A DNA stretch of 64,000 bases. Origin: Echinostoma caproni (lineage: Eukaryota; Platyhelminthes; Trematoda; Plagiorchiida; Echinostomatidae). The notes below the pieces were generated by a model. It did not search any database. It was not told the origin of the DNA and saw only the letters and a program-made list of their open reading frames with translations. This document shows, piece after piece, positions 62,200 to 64,000 of this stretch; position 1 is the first letter of the stretch; every line of letters begins with the position of its first letter. The position numbers and the translations under genes are program-made. The stretch is taken from assembly GCA_900618425.1 (NCBI GenBank), contig UZAN01039454.1:90891-154890 (forward strand). Direction: 5' to 3'.

Positions 62200-63250
62200 A
62201 ATTAGATCACTTTTTCAGTTTACTCCAGTATATGGTATACTCTGGCCTCCAACGACCACTCTCAAGGAAAGTGACTCAGCTCTGTTTTCAACACAGAGAA
62301 AACGTTTTCGATCGTATTCAAAGCCGGGCTGTTAGGTGGAAACTGATGAATTCCAGTTTTGAAGTAGCCATTTCATATCGTGTCTAAATATGAAAAAAAC
62401 GGTATTTGCTTAAGTCTAAATGATTTTATGACATACCTTACGTGGAAAATGACAGGGAGCATTGTTCTGTAAAAGTATGGCTTTACCGATTACATTCCGA
62501 GAGTGATAGTCACTGAAAACCTCCTTGAACCGTGAGAAAAATTTTGCACTATCCAGTGTACTATGTACAGGAGCCCAACGACAACATACTCCGTATTTAA
62601 TTCCCCACCCAGATCATCAGGCGAGAAGGATATTTGCATTTTAGTAAGCGAAGGAATGGATTTCTTTGGAAAACTAGGTCCACATATTAACTTTTTCCAC
62701 CTGGTGTCTTGCTCATCAACCACCAGACATTCGTCAGTGAAATAAACTGAACGCCAACAGGACAGGCGACCATTTGAATTCGTTGGCAAAATTAATACGC
62801 GCCTTTTTTGGCGTTCATTGGTGGCTTCACAGCAGCTGATCTCAGCTGTAGATCGAATTTAGCCATCGTTTTCCTAACGACGGCATAGGAAAATCCCAGT
62901 AAACCTGTCCGTACTATATTGGATATCCGTTTCTTTCATTTTTTGAGCTGCAACTTTATGTAGTCGTTGTCCTGCTTCGATTCGGTCGGTTTTCTTCCTC
63001 CACACAGACGTCTCAATGGAGAAATTCCGTGATTTATACGAAAAATTGTGCTTCTGGTCACACTGAAGCATTCGCACAGATCAGCAACTGTAATGCCGGA
63101 TTTATACGCTGTTTGTGTGCGTTTCCTCTCTTCTTCACTTCTGTATCGGAAACTCTTGAATATATCATCCGGCTTGGACATGGTGACAACACAAAATAAA
63201 TATTCGACGTGCCGCACACCTCAAGGTCATTGCTCAAAGGTTAAATTTCA
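62200..63250 (-). mobile_element. Tc1/mariner-type transposon relic
   Basis: This is a minus-strand element with a 5' leader (63250-63182), a transposase reading from ATG at 63181 and recognisable protein down to about 62265. A matching leader and N-terminal fragment occurs on the plus strand at 32111-32402, showing at least two copies in the window. Terminal inverted repeats and TA target duplications could not be located, so the ends are approximate. The transposase is broken and the element cannot move by itself. Confidence 0.8.
62265..63181 (-). pseudogene. Tc1/mariner-family DDE transposase, broken
   Basis: The protein would cut and rejoin element ends at TA sites. The N-terminus (MSKPDDIFKSFRYRSEEERK) has a helix-turn-helix-like stretch GITVADLCECFSVTRSTIFR. 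The catalytic domain follows: SVYFTDECLV holds the first aspartate (62733-62735), and ELNTEYVVVG fits the strand after it. ILLQNNAPCH (about 62455-62475) has N at the place of the second catalytic aspartate (62464-62466), and SPALNTIENVFSVLK gives the last acidic residue (62307-62309). Frameshifts and stops separate these pieces. The loss of the second D means that even a repaired frame would be inactive. Confidence 0.8.
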
Positions 63251-64000
63251 CCTTTCATGCAATATGTTTTTACTTCCGTCTTGAAGCAAGATTTTGCGGG
63301 TGCAGTTTATAGCCACATATATTTTCGACTAAATTATGGAGATACATCCTAATTTACCAGCATAATTATTTCGCATTGTGTAGAAAAAGATATGCTATTT
63401 AAAGTACTGGGATGCAGCAGAACAAACATCCTCATGGAACAATATTCATTGGTTAGAAAGAACAGACATTCTTGCTTCTCTGCACCAAATGGTTTATAAT
63501 TTTAAACAGTGACTTTCAAACTACTGCAAATTTTATCGTGACAACCAAGGTCGTGCCAATTCAAATCGTGAAACAAGAGAACTGAAAACACTAAAATAGA
63601 AAATGGAGTTCGAAAAAAATGTTTTATAAGAGTAGCTATGGAGGTATGGGTGTGATATTTGAAGCTGAAAAATATTTCTCTTTTCAGAGTCGTGTTCCAC
63701 GAGTTCGATCAATACCTGTATAGCAAATATCAATCATACCATATCTGTCCTTGCCCAGGGAGCCTTTTTATGGCCACAGTTCCCTTCCTGAACGTTGATT
63801 GTCAATTAGCGTATTCAACGAATAAGAAAGAAAGTAAAATATATTTATCTATTACATTATTATTTTATTACTTCCAAAATAAAGCAACATATCAGCGGTA
63901 ATCCTAGCCTACGGGATGACGCAGACCACGGGACAAGGCGTTACAGATTACGCCATCAAAGCTCCTACGCTTTGCAGCTCCTAGACGATGAACCACAGGC
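63251..64000. other. Non-coding DNA; composition shift at the right edge
   Basis: No gene was seen. From about 63900 to the window end the sequence becomes markedly richer in GC (AGACCACGGGACAAGGCG and onward), a change like that at the edges of the SINE and the LTR-like block. A further repeat may start here and continue outside the window. Confidence 0.4.

Noticed and set aside
1..64000. CRISPR array, bacterial operon or spliced-leader RNA gene
   Set aside because: No regularly spaced direct repeats, no compact gene clusters, and no sequence resembling a flatworm spliced leader were seen on either strand.

Overview
This window reads as gene-poor, AT-rich, intron- and transposon-dominated animal DNA. 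Nothing in it looks bacterial: there are no operons, ribosome binding sites or dense ORFs. The mix of a tRNA-derived SINE, two EN-RT LINE relics of CR1/Jockey-like type, a Penelope-like element and Tc1/mariner-type transposase remnants fits an invertebrate. A parasitic flatworm (trematode) is my best guess, but this is inference and no gene here names the species. The sequence is a draft scaffold with two large N gaps (442 and 971 bases) and several 1-3 base N runs.

Layout. 1-9.7 kb: non-coding, with an 88-bp inverted repeat (1472-1866), a GC-richer patch near 4.3-4.65 kb and a weak tRNA-like relic at 5.3 kb. 9.70-9.98 kb: a clear tRNA-derived SINE. 10-21 kb: nothing I can call a gene. 21.2-23.0 kb: weak minus-strand open blocks with splice-like edges. 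23.2-23.73 kb: a 21-bp tandem repeat next to a GC-rich, LTR-like or promoter-like block. 26.2-27.4 kb: a broken Penelope-like element (RT then GIY-YIG). 29.8-30.3 kb: a possible broken coding block. 32.1-32.4 kb: a 5' fragment of a Tc1/mariner-like element. 35.05-37.52 kb: a dead LINE with its RT core deleted. 37.85-38.18 kb: an intact 107-codon ORF. 39.6-40.1 kb: a young inverted duplication containing exon-like sequence. 44.2-47.3 kb: a second LINE, cut by a 971-bp gap and a 138-bp duplication. 47.9 kb: a perfect 18-bp hairpin. 49.3 kb: a perfect 22-bp palindrome. 57.8-58.4 kb: microsatellites. 61.3-61.8 kb: a third long inverted repeat whose arms carry a hammerhead-ribozyme-like core. 62.2-63.25 kb: a broken Tc1/mariner-like transposase, from the same family as the 32-kb fragment.

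No protein-coding host gene can be named with confidence. The recognisable protein signal comes from mobile elements, and every one of them is broken by stops, frameshifts, deletions or lost catalytic residues. Three separate inverted repeats share one architecture (72-92 bp arms, 219-317 bp spacers). They are the most interesting structure that ordinary element annotation does not explain.
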